The notes under the pieces are model-generated. The model was not told the DNA's origin, ran no database searches, and was given only the letters and a program-made list of their open reading frames with translations. Source: Alisma plantago-aquatica (taxonomy: Eukaryota > Streptophyta > Magnoliopsida > Alismatales > Alismataceae). From it: 64,000 nucleotides of DNA. Every line of letters begins with the position of its first letter. Position 1 is the first letter of the stretch. Where the stretch lies: assembly GCA_963693085.1 (NCBI GenBank), contig OY856412.1, positions 1,063,848,744 to 1,063,912,743 on the forward strand, written 5' to 3'. The position numbers were made by a program, and so were the translations under genes. Of this stretch, positions 34,165 through 46,038 are shown piece by piece.

Positions 34165-36396
34165 TATAGGTTCATTGAGTCTATAGGGACACTAGGACTA
34201 GGACTAGGATGATGTCTAAGTTGAAAACATGATACGATACCTGATGCATACTACCTAACCTCAATATTTGAGTGCCCTTGCCCAGTATTCAAATATTGAA
34301 GGAATAGTAAGTATGGAACTCTTAGATATATTTCTTCCTGATTACTCTGATCAAATGGTAATTTAGAAACAATCTAAAGAGTATAACAAAACATGAATTA
34401 TGGTGTTAATACCTCTATCTCACCCTAAAGAAGATGATAACTACATCATAACCTACCTAAACATTAAGTGTTTGGTGATTAAAATAGAAATATATAAGTC
34501 TATGATACGGAAATTCGAGCATAAGTAATCTATGAGAAGTTCTTGAAATTGTAATGTTAAGGAGAAAAAGACATATAAAATATGTCAATGAAGTAAATAA
34601 AGGTGTAAAATTCATGTATAATGGAGAGAACTCCTTAAATAAGTATGAAGGAATGAGATAAATAAGAACAAATAAAGAATGAGTAAAGTGTACCCTGAGT
34701 TAACCTCAGACCAACCTGTGTATAAGAAAGTGTAAGGTACAATCCTTATGATGTGTGAAAGAAAAATAAGGGAGATAATCCTTGTTTAATGTAGAACATG
34801 TGAAAAATAATGATATATCTCTTGATGAGAAGTCGTAAAACATGGTAACACATTAGATTATACATGAAAACGATGAACAAATAATAAAGAAAGAGTAATG
34901 ATATGTATTTATTTTTAAAATTCCTATGTCGCTAGCAAGGAAACAACGATGAAATAGGTCCAAATGATATATGAGTAGTGGTATACCTGTGTAATAACAA
35001 AAGAAAGTTGGTAATCTACTTATCCTTGTTAGCTATCTCTAGGTGGTGTTGTGGCAATAAGGAAAGTATGGTCCCTTTGTAAACTTTCTTTCTAGGGATG
35101 TGACATTCAAGAGAGTCTTATATCACCTAATGTGTATGGTTTTTAGGTGACCTTAATATGGATATTTTGAAAAGTATCAGTTGAACTTGGACTTTAGTTC
35201 CAATATGGTGACATCTGCGAATGATGATGTTTTGTGGATCATCCAAAATAATAGGAAGATTCTTCTAACATGTTTAGTATCGATAGTGATAACTGAAAAA
35301 GCTGAATGAACAGGAATGTGATGTGTTTTGGCATATGTGATGGATACCAAGGTGAGGAATCCTAGTAATTAAGAGGTGCCAGATGTATATAAGATCAAGT
35401 ATTTCTTGATGAGACAATAAGTGTTTTGCTTCTTAAATAGATTGACTTTGAGATCAGTCCAGTTACATGTGCCCAACCAATAGTACAAACATCACATGTT
35501 AGGGGTTTATGCATCATTTAGAATGATGTAAGAAAAGAGGCAATAGTGAAGTAGACATTTGCAAGATCTTCTTGGGAAAAGAGTTATATAATATCCTGTG
35601 AAATATTAGGGAATGGTTTGGGATACATATACCTTGAGTAGAAAATATTTCTTGTCATCATTAGTTAGGTAGGCATAATTGTATTCTTTAGTGTACCCTA
35701 AAGATGACATGAACCAATGATGTTAAAATTGACTCCATCAACCAATGATAACATGATGCTTCACAAAAGATGTTGGTTTAGGTTACCACACGATAGTTGT
35801 AATAAAGTACCATGAGTTGCTTTAATTGATCCTAAAACTAATGGTTCCTTTGGTTATATAGTCCAAGGTTTAAACCTACATATCAATCAATAGTTTTGAA
35901 ATGTTAAACCTAATTCAATTGTTGTAAAAATGAATTCTATAACATTCAATGTTTTATAATGAAGCTGATAGTATAAAGCTTTGGTTCTAATATTAAAAAT
36001 TCGATGTTCAGATACCATTAAACTTGTAGTCTTACCTTTTCCCTTAGATAAATATTTTAAACTCCAAAATTTGTGGATCTTACCATGTGATATTTAAAGG
36101 TTGAGAAGGTGACTTACTAGTTAAAGTTGTCATCTGAGTTGTACATGGTATGTATAATGTTTCTATGTTGAGAAAGTAATACTTGACATAGAGTTGACTC
36201 TACAACTAGTAGTGGTAGAATTGATTGCGGTTGTATCCTATGTGACAAATTATGTGTTAATCGTGGAAAAAGTACATCATGTCAGTTAAAGTTTAATAAC
36301 ATCATGTGACATACATTACTTCATGTGTGAGTTTAAGGATGTGATGCTTGGGAAGTATCTATCTCTTTCTGTGTAGGATTTTGGGAGAGAAATCCT
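34165..36396 (+). other. Element B internal region, non-coding, with faint polymerase trace
   Basis: No open frame. One plus-strand reading at about 35440-35490 gives DFEISPVTCAQPIVQTSH, resembling the EFEIELIPGTxPISxxPYR stretch that opens gypsy reverse transcriptases, preceded by a VPDVYK-like piece near 35375. The rest is unreadable. Suggests a Ty3/gypsy ancestor decayed beyond function. Confidence 0.4.
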
Positions 36397-36413
36397 TGTT
36401 AGGGGGTTAATGT
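36397..36413 (+). promoter_or_regulatory. Polypurine tract of element B
   Basis: TTGTTAGGGGGTTAATG with its G run precedes the 3' LTR start TGTAAGG at 36414. It is interrupted by pyrimidines, so a weak match. Confidence 0.5.
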
Positions 36414-39400
36414 TGTAAGGCCCCTAGCCTAGATTAATTCTAATTTGTTCTTATATTTATTAATAAGATGTTTAGAACTCTAATCTAATCCCTTGAGATG
36501 GTTAATTATCATAAGGAGGGCTTTAGCTTCCAGTTTGAGCTTGTTTGATTGTTGTTTGTGCTTTATATACTAATTTTGGTACAAAATGATTTATTCAAGT
36601 TGAGTGGTTTTCTTACAATTTTTACCTTTAGAGTGTTATTATCCTTCTTGAAATCATATAGAGGAGATATAAAGAGGTGGTCTCCTTGTTTGAACCTTGG
36701 TTTAGTGATGGAACCCTTAGTGTTGATTAGGATTTTCTAAGGTTTAGTGTGTGATGACCTATGTGTACCTTGTAGTTGTATCGATCTAGGTCGTGACCTA
36801 GGGAATGTCTTATGGGTGTCATGTTCAAGACACCTTCCATATGTGTGTTGGTCACGACCAAGGTGGTCTTGGGTCAAGACAGATGTTTTTGTTTAGAGCG
36901 TCTCAACCTAGAGTATGTGTGGTCATCCATTGTCATGACCAAGTAATGTTTTGGCGTTGATTGTCGTGGCCATGGAAGGAGTTCCTTGGTGGGTCATGAC
37001 CGTTGTGACCCAATTGGTTGAAAGACAAACTAGAGTATATCACCATATCGTTAATTCATGAATAAAATGGTTTCATGTCTATGTTATTCATGGACAAGTA
37101 TTCCTTTGGTGTTCTAATATGTTGACACCTCATGCATGCCTTACATCCCTCTTCCTTTGGGTATATAATCCCTTTTCTTTCATTTTTGAGAAACTTTTTT
37201 AACCCTACTTTCTCCGTTATCTTTTGTGGACGACCTTGGAAGCTTAGGGGGCCAAGGAGGTCTGATTTTGAAGCCATGGTGACCAATCAACCTTGCTTGA
37301 AGAAGGATTTATTGTAGATCAATTCTTGTGGTGGTGATTTGTGGTAAATCTCCACTTGGTATGTGGTTCTAACCTTGCAATCATGTTTTCTCCATGAAAC
37401 CCCATTGCATTATTCCTCTTCCTTGGTCATAGAGTAGGGTTCTACCCAGGTGTTCTTATTGAGATAAACTCCTCTTCACAAAGGCCCTTAGATCACGGTT
37501 CTACCATGGTGGTAATTAGTGAGAGGATGTGTTCTTCTCTTTTCCCTCTTCTATCGTTGTTTGGCCTAGGGTTTCCTATCCTTTTTCTTGATCTACATTT
37601 TAATCATGGCGTTCCTCTTTTTTGAGGTGTTTTGATGGTCGAAGTGCTAATCAAAGTTGGGGCTTCTTTCTTTCAGTTGGAGCTTATGCTACTGAGCTTG
37701 ATTCTACAAATAAAAGGTGGGTTATATAACTTTTCCCTCTTCTATTTTATCACCATAAACAAGCTCATTTACTTCTATTTCTATCGTTGAAATATAATCT
37801 TAACATGATCAAAGATGTGATTATGAATTAGGGTTTGATTCGTGGTGATAGTCCTATGAAATTTGCTTCTATCTTCCAAACCCTAATTTCTCTTGCACCT
37901 GATTTTGAGATAAATTCAAGATGGATATTATACTAGCCTTGATAATTTATTTCTATCTTTATTAATGGGGAATTATGGTACCTTAGTGTGACATGAGTTT
38001 TATTACCCTTTGATAAATCTTAAACATGAGTAATTACCTCTCTTCACGAATCTCTATTGTGTATAATTCTACCATATTCAAAAGATGTTGATAATCATCT
38101 TTGGATGCCAATATTCCCTTTATTCGTGATGAGCACTCCTTGGTGTTAACCTACTATTTTAAGGTTACTGTTCATCCCTGATTTGAAGATGTTATAGGTT
38201 CTTATGGCTATTCAACAATAGTGGTCATTTCACCTATAAGTTTTGTCTTATATGTTTGGTTAATGGTAGACAATCGTGATTCATTTAGAGAGTATGAAGG
38301 TGATCATCCTACAAGTATTATTATACTTGGTTTTATTAATATGATGAGTAAGATGAAAGATGAGGTCCTTATGAATCTAGAGGTATGATTTTGAAGTATT
38401 TATATGAATGTTTCTCTCTCTCTCTAAACCCTAATTTCATGTGCTTGATTTATAAGTCTTCTTGAGAAGATGACTCTATGAGCATCATAAGCCTTGGTTT
38501 ATTTACCATATGCTAAGTTTGGTCATCATTTGGTCATAAAGTTATTAATGAGCCCTCACACAAGGTGAAGTTTAATTTATTCTCTCTTAATTGATTTGAA
38601 TTGATGACCTTCATGGTGACTGGTTCTAGGGTTTGAATAATTTTAATTCCTTAAGTTGGAGTATAGTAACCCTTGGTATTCTTGCTGAACAAAATTCCAT
38701 TTTCGGTCAACACATATGTGTCTCTTGATGAGTTGAGTTTGAGACACCTATGTATTGATATGGGTTGAGATACCTAGCCGTGATAGGTCAAGACAATGAT
38801 AGAGACATTATTTCAATGATAGGTCAAGATACCATGCTGATGGAAGGTCGCAACATGGCTTGACTTTGTGGTCGCGACATGCTCCCATGGGTGGTTAAAC
38901 CCTAACCCCTTATCTGGTTGCTACCTATCAACTTGGCTGCAACGTAGTGTTTCTATATGGATTGCTTAGATGGTTAAAGTGGAAACTTCATTATTAAGAG
39001 GGTAGGACATAACACTCGTCTATGACATGGTTGTGCTTGGGCCGACACCCTAGTTATGTCACAGGCGTAACACCATGTTGAGTGTCCCCTTTGTGTTACG
39101 ATCATGACATTGTGTTGGAGTAGTGCCTTGGTTACGACTCATCGTTAGGGGTGTGTTCAAGACATTTAGTGGCAGGTGGTCGCGACGCAATGTTGTGGGT
39201 GGGGGTCGCGACTCAATGATGTAAGTGTCGATCAAAATGCAAAGTTGCAGTTACACATGAACACATAGTCAACACATGTGTATGAGTAAGCAAGTTATGC
39301 TTAAGGTGTAATGATACTTGAATGATTACGTGGTTAACCCTAGTCATCTTCTTAAATCCTGATGCACTCCAAGAAAGTGGGAAATGGTGCACCTAGGGTT

Positions 39401-41678
39401 TGGTGATTGAATAAAGTTTTAAAACCCTAGTTGGGCAAATAAGGAACCCTAACCAAAATGTTGGGTCACATGATATGTTTCCTTCTCTCTCTAAAAGGGG
39501 TTATCATATTAGTATGATTTCTCTCTCCTACTAGTATAGTTCTAATCTTGTATACTTATTTGAGTGTCATAGCTTGTGTATGTTGTGAAGATGACTAAAT
39601 GATACTAGATGATAGCCATAAGACTTGAAGAGGTGTACTCAAATTGTAAATATGTGAATGTGCACACTTATCTATAATCTATAGTACTTAACCTTAAAAC
39701 ACTCCAAACGTGTGGTTGGTAATGAATCTAGAGATTAGCAAATATATAATACTTGGAAACCCTAAGTGGTTAAGCACAAAAGACTATCCATGAATAGAGG
39801 AGACATATAATACATTGTTTACATTGCTTAAAGTGTTTAATATGATGTGATAACAATGAGTAATCTTTCTTTATTTGTGTAATGTTGATTTGACAGGTGA
39901 GATGATTATCATAGCTAATGATTACTATGGTGTATATGTGATGTTATATAGGTGATGTTTATATGTATGATGAGGCATGATGTGATGGTTATCATAGCTA
40001 ATGATTGCTCTACTGTGGGTGATGCTTATATGTATGATAAGGCAATATGAGACAATAGCAAGTTATGTGAATAATGTGATTGGTCTTATGACCTAGTGAA
40101 GGCTTTATGCCTAGTCTCAGGTTATATCATCTAGTGATGTGAAAAGGGATTAATATCCCCAGTGAAGTGATAATAGTGATCAACTTGATATGGTAGTGTT
40201 AATAGGTGGTGAGGTTGATGGTGTTGTTTAAGGCAGTGATACAGTGTTGTCTTGAGATGACGTGACAAGTTCAAACTTTATATGTTTTATATCTTTTGAA
40301 GTTGATTCATAGATATGCTTGCTAGATTGAATTAGGTTTTTTTATGTCCACTCATATGATGAAGCCTTAATTCACCCAATTGGCATGACTAATAAAGTGA
40401 AACCTTAATCACGTAGTTTCCTTGTACCATAGATCCATCTTTGGCGTCATCATTTAGTTGGATGGTGAAATAATTAACTCCAACGGGGAACTCATAGTTT
40501 ATATTGTTGAATATGTGGGGTGGAAGTGATATATTTCCTTGTGTCAAAAAATTGTGAAAATAGTGATATATTATTTATTATTGAACAACCATGGGAGGGC
40601 CATTTTCTCCAGTATTGTGCCATGTACTGAGGCATAATAGTTGTTTTACAAGACCATAGCTTTGACTATGAGTTGTTGTCTTTACATGACTATAGTTGTG
40701 GCTATAAGTTGTTGTCTTTGCAGTTTGACTATATGTCACTATGTTGTAGACTCATGCTAATCGAGTAGTCTTGGTGATGATCATGGAGTCTGAATCATTC
40801 ATTGATCTTGTATGGTAGTGATTTTGACTTCTTAATGGTCAGTTGGATTTGAGTGGTATGCCTCAAATCCACATGGAATAATAAATAAAGATCTAACACA
40901 ACCGTGTAGTATTATTGCTTAGGGTCACATACAAATAACATTAGATGTCCCTTATGTGTTTCTTATATTATTTCGTTTCTAATAGTTATACATTTTCTTT
41001 ATATCCCTTCTTAAAACATAAGATGATCTGTTGTTTAGTGTAGATGCCCTAATTGCTTAAACTCTGGTAATTTCCATGCTTATATCATTGAGATGAATAT
41101 CCTTATTTGTTAATAATACAATTTCCTACTTTAGATATTTGTGTTTATAATAGATGGTCGCGGAGAGTGATATCTCTTGCTGGGATGTTTGGTCTCACCT
41201 TGTGGGTCTGACATCTTTTTATATGGACGTGCATGATGAGATAGAGTTCATGTGGTTGAGACTGATCACAAGTGGGGATGTAATTGTTGAATCATGGATA
41301 TGGTGCTAGTGTCTAGTAATAGAGTCCTATGTGTCGTTCTTCCACACTCAGGTCCTTGGGGATTTTTTTTTAATGTTGTATATTGATTTGAGATTTTGGA
41401 GTTATGCCATGATAGTATAGACATGATTTGTATACTTGAGGAAATGATTATATGTAACAAGTTCCGGCTAGTTATCCAGTGAACAAGAGTGTGTAATACT
41501 TTTTTATATGAATGAAATACAAGTGGCATTAGTTTATGGCTTCAATTGGGTGTTGTTCAACTTGAGATCCTATTATGAGATCAGTTTTAATTTACCTAGT
41601 TTTGTGGTAATGTCGTTATTGGTGATAGTTACATTCTTTGTTTCGAGTAATCTTGCTTGTGTAACAAAGGGTGTCATA
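36414..41678 (+). repeat. Element B 3' LTR, intact
   Basis: 5265 bp from TGTAAGG to TGTCATA. This copy shows the empty sites for A and D. It contains word arrays at about 36780-37020 (GTCATGACC/GGTCACGACC types) and 39030-39260 (CGCGACGCAATGTTG type). There is no gene; short frames at 37056-37317 and 41266-41529 have no recognisable product. Confidence 0.88.
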
Positions 41679-43898
41679 GTGAAGGGGTCTGTAGGGAGTT
41701 TCTTCTCCAGGTGTAGCCGCGCAAATGCCAACTCAAGCACAGAGGTGGACATGGATTTACACATCCACACTGGGGCCCAAATCTCACACTCGGGCTTGCG
41801 AAAGTTTGGTGGTGCAATAGAAGGTGCCTCCACGCATGAAGACAAAGTTGTGTATGAGGGGATGATAGTTGATAGAGATCAAACATTGTTGATGGAAAAC
41901 CTGGGGCAGCCTACAATATTGGAGGGCTACAACCCACTGGCCTCCAAGCTGCATCTTGGGAAGGAGTTAGGTGTTCTCCCAAATAGGGTTTCTTGATCAA
42001 AGATCCATGAACCACTTTCATTACCACATCAAATTCTAATGCCCTAGCATGTAACCATATAGTACTTTAATCAAAATGATCAAAAATTCATAAGCCATTC
42101 ATCCTTTAACCGAAATATATGAAAATATATACTATTTTGATCATCTTGAAAAGATCTACAACATGAATCCATTTGCATACCCTAAGATCCATGTTTCTAT
42201 GTTTAATTCATGTGACACCAAGTGCATCTATGTTCCCTATATATTTGAATGTATGTTACACCTTTGATCCAGTAATGACTTAGACCAATGTTATGCATCC
42301 TACCTCTTTACATACTTTATATAAATAGTCTTACGATGTATTGTGTTTTTAATCATAATGTCAACCCCTTTATACTATGTTGATATTTGAAACTCAAAGT
42401 CTCCTAGTTATGGCCTATTGTGTCACAAAGAACTTACTTGCCTTTCTTGTACCCCAAACTCAATATGAATCTTAGTATTATTCTCTTCCCTCTCAAATCA
42501 TTGTTGATTTGATAATATTTATGCCCTTGATGTAGATTTCCACATAATTACTATGTTAATTTCTAATGTCATATGTAATCCATGTTGATATTTGAATGAT
42601 TGTTGATGGGTACCATGCTTGATATGATGCCTAGACTTGGGGACATCCCACTAGCCTTGATTTGTATTTCTTTTGTCCTTATATTTTGATTTAAATCATA
42701 TATTATGTCTGGATCCTTGACTTGATGAATCATGATCTTATTGCTCTATCATGAGTCTTTTGATCCTAAAATTGTAGAAGTGACACAAATCTTGAAAAAA
42801 CATTGAAAGTAGATGGAACCTCAAAATAACATAATCTTGACTAGAACTTCATGATGAACCCTAAATCAGTAAAATATCATCAAACATATAATTAACTACC
42901 TTTTTACCTAACTTGTCTGATATCTTAAAAATGGATCTACCTAGGATTTTTTGTGAGAATCTAATGTACGCTTGTAATAATTTTCTTAACTAAGTGATGC
43001 TTGAGATCTAGATGAACAAGGATGTCATAATTTAAGAATGAATGAGTCAAGATCATGCTTTGTAATTATATGATTACGATTTTATTTCTTAAGCCTTTAT
43101 ATGTATGTATGATTTTTTACTTGCTCAAATATTACCATGTATTATTGTAGTATTGTACTCTATATGTTATCTCGTTGATTTTATAACTTGAGCGCATAAT
43201 ACAAATACATTATACAAACCTTGTGCACATACATGTATCTTCTATTAAGGATACAAGACTTGGCATACTACTTGATTTGTCAATATAGGGAATACCATGT
43301 CAATAAATATGGTTTGCTAATGTATCAGGCCCTTAGCGCCCTCATGGACCCTTCCAATGGGAAGATGATCAAAGGCCTTATGGAACATGATATTATTGGT
43401 AATAATTGGTGTAAAATGGAATAAAACACATTCCATCTTGCTAAGTAAGTAAAGCATTTATTATTGCTTGTATACTTATGCAAATCTTCATAACTACGCA
43501 AACCTTAACTGTATGTATCTTTCTACCTTATACTCGACATCTTGTGTGTTCACCTGCTTGTTTCTAGAATGTTTTAGGTTCATATATTATTTGTAAGATG
43601 ATGATTGGGGATACATTGTTCATGTGTACTTGATTTAAGATCCTAGTAATTGTGCATGAGAAGAATTACATAAATTGGCTCTCAATTTGTACATGAAATT
43701 ATGTAATAAACAATGTTGCTAATAGTTACCCTTGTTGAATGTTGAGATTATGTTGGTAGTTTCTTATTATTCATTTTTCATATATTCTAAGTTTTTACAC
43801 TTTCACATTCAATCTTTAATATTAGAATGCTAGGGTTGGACACTCAAATCATTTCTCCACTGATTTTCTAGTCATTTAGAGTTTGTATTTGGGTAACA
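41679..43898 (+). repeat. Element C left LTR, second part
   Basis: It begins with the right GTGAA duplication of B (41679-41683) and aligns with about 46774-48934. The 162-codon frame at 41508-41996 spans the B/C junction and is therefore not a gene. Confidence 0.75.
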
Positions 43899-46020
43899 AA
43901 CGGTTCCAATATAGATGGAATCAAAGAAGAACAATAACTATAATAAACATTGATTACATGAAACATAAATTTACTCAACCTTACATTTCAACCCTAGAAA
44001 CTTAATAAGTTGTCCTTTGTGGACTAAGTTGACTTAGTCTCTACATGAGAACCTACATGTTCTAAAATAGGTTAGACTTATGTAATTCTTGAAACCCTAC
44101 TTTTTTCCTCATTTTATCCTATAGTATAAGTTGTAGGTTTATGATGGTGATACAAATGAGATTACGTAATTTAAACTCTATATATATGTTTGTGATATGT
44201 GCTCATGGTAGTTACACAAGTTTGGACCATGTTCTTTCTAGTTCTCTAGGTTTCATTGTAGTAGGCTGCCTAATGAGTGTGGTAGCTAATTTTTGTTTTG
44301 CTTTTATTTGAAAGGAATATGGTGATTTTCTATAAACTCTAAACAATGGAAAAATCCTAATTCAAGTATTAGTACATACATACATATGAAAATGCAATCA
44401 CATATAGGAATTGAATGAGTGTCCATGTGACCTATGAGAATGAGAGGTAACATCAGTCTAGATGAGAGTGTTTAGATGATAGTTGTAGCCTCTAGATCTG
44501 TCTAAAGATGTGTTTAAGGATAGGCTAGTAAGTAGCCTAGATGATCTAAGATTGATGTTGATGTTGATGTTGATGTTGATTTTATGAGTTTTTTTCAATA
44601 TAATTGAAGTTAATGTTGGAGGATTCAAGTAGGTTTGGAGGACACAAGATCTGTTTTGAACATGCAATCCTAGATAGTCTAGAACCATGTATGATGTATA
44701 TTGGTTTGTTTGATGTGCTACACATAACTAGTGGGTTGGCATGCTTGCATGTGTCTAGTCTTGTATATTTTGAGTTATGAATAGTGATATATGGCTTAGT
44801 AAAAACATAGGCATCAATCTCTAAGAAGGAACACTAGACTGTGACAAACAATAAGGGTGAACTCTGATATGAGTCAAACTAATAGGGGAGAAGGTCAAAG
44901 TACGTAATCTCCAAATTATATGTGAAACGTTGAAATATGTGCATGATGAAATACATGACTATGAATCCCTATCTGGAATAATTATAAGTATATGAGTTGA
45001 GTAACCTATTGTGTAACTTCTTTGGTAATGTTTAACCCCAATTTTTCTAGAAAAATATCTAATCCTAGAGAAAGAGACATTTGAATATATGTATGTTTCA
45101 ATCTAAGTGAGGGATATGTATCAAAACCCTAGTTGATGTATATGATGTGTGATATACATGATTTGACTCATACTTGGTTTATTGGTTACATGTGAAGGTA
45201 TCTAGTGGGTGCCCTTGTTTCAAAACGTTGGGTAAAAGTTTGGTATGGGAAGACATTGTTGGTTAGTATGCTTTACCTTGACATTGCTAGTTCATAGCTT
45301 CAGTAACTCAGTCATGAGAATATTTCTATCTATAAGGGATATAATTACAACATCTTGTTACTAATGACAATTGTGTTTCTGAAATGATTCTTGATACACG
45401 AAAATATCTCACTTATGTTAAAAACTGTATATATGCACGAGAAGTCAGTCTCATAAGCTAGACAAAATATGAAAACATAGCATAGATTAAAGATGTAAGT
45501 TTAAAATCATGATCTTGATATGAGGATGCCTTGATATCTTAGAACAAATGATTGTTATGTATAAATTCTAAATTTCAGACCCAAAATGTGAAGTAATGGA
45601 CATAATTGGTGTCAGTGGGTAGAATATCTAGGGAAAACTAGACCGCATATGCTGTTTTGAGATGATGAATAAATGTAAGGGTGATGATAACCTTTTTTTA
45701 AGGTTGTGATAATGAGAATGTTCATTTGAGAAGTTGACTACATGGATTTTGTTATCACACCTCAATCATGTATGAGTATATGAACAAAATCCTAATGTAG
45801 TCGTAATAAGGGTTATGGAACCCTAATGTCAAGAAGATGTCATAATATGATAAAATGCCAAGTAATATGCTTATAATTGGGATGGGTACACAATTTATGA
45901 TAATAATATAAGTCACCTCACAGTGGATGCCTTGATACCTAGAATTGGTTTTCTAAACCCTGATGAATATGAAATTTGACCATTAATAGTGATCTTAGAC
46001 AAATCTCAAGGATGAAACTC
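43899..46020 (+). other. Element C internal region, non-coding
   Basis: No open frame or recognisable motif. A GATGTT hexamer array lies at 44549-44580. Just before the polypurine tract, DETLFEEGSM (46009-46040) resembles the last residues of gypsy polymerases, again hinting at a Ty3/gypsy origin. No standard primer site follows the left LTR. Confidence 0.4.
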
Positions 46021-46023
46021 TTT

Positions 46024-46038
46024 TTGAGGAGGGAAGTA
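46024..46038 (+). promoter_or_regulatory. Polypurine tract of element C
   Basis: TTGAGGAGGGAAGTA precedes the LTR start TGTGACAA at 46039. Confidence 0.6.

Larger units (their letters stand above)
7011..41678 (+). mobile_element. Element B: LTR retrotransposon with 5.3-kb LTRs
   Basis: Left LTR pieces are 7011-8073, about 22178-22512 and 31753-34147 (split by A and D). The internal region is 34148-36413 and the uninterrupted right LTR is 36414-41678 (5265 bp). Both LTRs start TGTAAGGCCCCTA. The left ends TGTCACA and the right ends TGTCATA (the final CA mutated to TA). A primer site follows the left LTR and a G-rich tract precedes the right one, so it points right. Target duplication GTGAA is perfect. 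The internal region is only 2.3 kb with no open frame, so it is non-autonomous (LARD-like). A faint trace of gypsy reverse transcriptase near 35320-35510 suggests a Ty3/gypsy origin. Confidence 0.88.

Noticed and set aside
41508..41996. 162-codon plus-strand frame
   Set aside because: It crosses the junction between element B's LTR and element C's LTR, so it is a chance fusion.
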